From Candidatus Binatia bacterium (GTDB lineage Bacteria > Desulfobacterota > Binatia > HRBIN30), in NCBI GenBank assembly GCA_023150935.1, contig JAKLJW010000013.1, forward strand, positions 43,768-107,767: a stretch of 64,000 nt of DNA, given 5' to 3'. Within the stretch, counting starts at the first letter, position 1. Each line of letters begins with the position of its first letter. Under the pieces are notes generated by a model. That model worked only from the letters and a program-made list of their open reading frames with translations. It had not been told where the DNA came from and ran no database searches. The translations under genes were made by a program, and so were the position numbers. Shown here in pieces: positions 63,129-64,000 of the stretch.

Positions 63129-63448
63129 GTACCCCCCTTGGTTACACCACCCACTGGCCCTAACCGACCAACGGAAGAGCCGTCTCCATGCGCGTACCAC
63201 ACCGGCCGAGACGCTGACAAGCGATTTTCGCCGCCTGGTCGTGATCCTTTCGCGCCTTTTGCGAGAACTCGCTTGCCCTCGCGTAGAGTAAGGGTGTGGA
63301 CCAGCGCGGCCAAGGGGGTCGGTGTCGTGTCGACTTGCGGTAACCGAGTAGCAACAACTGGTACGCGAGCCCCACCTTGACCGCGGTCGGAGACCGGAAC
63401 GTTCCGCCAACCGCAACCCGAAACGCACGAACACGGAGGGGACAAATC
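63129..63448. other. 320-bp region between divergent genes
   Basis: No gene, clear operator or repeat is seen. It separates the sigma pseudogene from a small lipoprotein gene and would hold the promoter(s) of both. I did not find convincing -35/-10 pairs. Confidence 0.4.
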
Positions 63449-63652
63449 ATGCTCTCGACAACGATGCTTCGCGCCCTGCTTCTCGGCCTGACGCTCACCG
63501 CGGCGGCCTGCGGCGGGGGGGACAGCGAGTGCGACGAGTGCAGCAGCGACAAGGACTGCGACAGCGGCCAGTATTGCGCCAGCACGACCCTCGGCGACCG
63601 CTGTCTGAAGAACAACAAGTCAAGCTGCGAAGTCGGCTTAGGCCAGCTCTAG
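63449..63652 (+). CDS. Small Cys-rich lipoprotein
   Basis: A 67-residue exported protein. The signal MLSTTMLRALLLGLTLTAAAC has a TAAAC lipobox with lipidation expected at Cys21. The mature part has Cys pairs in CDECSSDKDCDSGQYC and a last Cys in SSCEVGLG. The motif CxxCxxxxDCxxxxYC matches the Cys-rich start of the lipoprotein at 57532-58179, suggesting a shared small domain. GGAGGGG lies just upstream of the ATG at 63449. Confidence 0.6.
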   Translation: MLSTTMLRALLLGLTLTAAACGGGDSECDECSSDKDCDSGQYCASTTLGDRCLKNNKSSCEVGLGQL

Positions 63653-63785
63653 CAAGGCGCGGGACCGCACCGGAGGGGCGAGCCTCACCCAGCGGGAGCC
63701 TCGCGAGACGGCCTCCGCATAAGGATGCCGCCTTCACCGCGCGGGCTGGCTCCGGCATCCAGTTGGCCTGACCAGCCATGCCTCT

Positions 63786-63900
63786 GGGAGGGCGAGGCTC
63801 CCGCCGAGACACAACGGTCTGACGACGGCTCGGCGGGAGCCTCGCCCTCCCCATCCGTTTTCTTCGCGCCGCACGCGCATCCGCGCAAATCGTAAAACAG
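63786..63900 (-). repeat. Composite element A+hairpin, copy 4 (inverted)
   Basis: The hairpin arms 63786-63808 (starting GGGAGGGCGAGGCTCCC) and 63829-63851 are perfect 23-bp reverse complements with a 20-nt loop. The A core follows at 63852-63900, read on the minus strand from CTGTTTTACGATTTGCGCGG. This is the same composite as 59733-59843 in the opposite orientation. The whole 63653-64000 end of the window carries no gene. Confidence 0.88.
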
Positions 63901-63936
63901 CGCCGGCTACCACCCGTAACCCGATGCCCGCAACTC

Positions 63937-64000
63937 CCCGTTCGCCCCGAGTAGGACCCGTTTGTTCAGGGGCCGTACCGAGGGGTCACACCGGACGTGC
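63937..64000. repeat. Dispersed element B, copy 2 (cut by the window end)
   Basis: CCCGTTCGCCCCGAGTAGGA (63937-63956) is identical to 12839-12858, and GGGGCCGTACCGAGGGG soon after resembles the inner arm region of copy 1. The window ends before the other half, so symmetry cannot be checked here. Confidence 0.75.

Overview
The window is a G+C-rich (about two thirds by eye), densely coded stretch of a Gram-negative, heterotrophic bacterial chromosome with genes on both strands and many 4-base start/stop overlaps. An outer-membrane barrel protein, many lipoproteins, secreted Cys-rich proteins with Pro-Thr linkers, a hopanoid-type glycosyltransferase (HpnB-like), a Ser/Thr kinase with a sensor tail and lipid/CoA chemistry together suggest an uncultured deltaproteobacterium-like lineage such as Candidatus Binatota. 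This placement is inference; no rRNA or marker phylogeny is available here.

Layout. 0-9 kb: central metabolism (glpX, RlmN-like radical SAM, AGPS-like flavoenzyme, citrate synthase, malate dehydrogenase, sucC without sucD). 9-12.5 kb: lipoprotein, B12-type radical SAM protein, transaldolase. 12.5-13 kb: dispersed palindromic repeats. 13-18.4 kb: a VWA / PspA-like / membrane-protein operon facing an OmpR-type two-component pair. 18.4-25 kb: a seven-gene leftward operon for oxidation and CoA activation of an alcohol or acid (two hotdog thioesterases, GMC dehydrogenase plus Tat subunit, MarR, acyl-CoA ligase, acyl-CoA dehydrogenase). 25-28.5 kb: a divergent rightward operon led by a UGSC-family selenoprotein whose UGA codon splits the gene into two apparent pieces, then its partner, an epimerase and an SDR. 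28.5-33 kb: secreted Pro-Thr-linker proteins and HpnB. 33-38.5 kb: aconitase and a secreted hydrolase. 38.7-42.3 kb: two coupled dynamin-like GTPases. 42.4-46 kb: secreted Cys-rich, phospholipase-like and HEAT-repeat proteins. 46-51.8 kb: DUF35/thiolase pair, prs-nadB, lytic transglycosylase, pgsA. 51.9 kb: tRNA-Arg(ACG). 52-53.4 kb: a PIN toxin-antitoxin pair and a decayed second PIN locus. 53.8-63.1 kb: signalling genes (ECF-like sigma, zinc-finger anti-sigma, FHA-transglutaminase, Ser/Thr kinase) and a second sigma gene inactivated by two UAA codons. 63.4 kb to the end: a small lipoprotein and more repeats.

The most important observation is the selenoprotein at 25006-25575. The in-frame UGA sits in the family motif Asp-Sec-Gly-Ser-Cys, the frame continues with conserved-looking sequence on both sides, and a perfect 7-bp stem with a 5-nt AGUUG loop starts 11 nt after the UGA, at the spacing known for bacterial SECIS elements. 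A second notable feature is a family of composite palindromic elements found in at least four intergenic places. A third is a regulatory region (15.6-15.7 kb) holding two 10-bp direct repeats exactly one helical turn apart upstream of an OmpR-type regulator.
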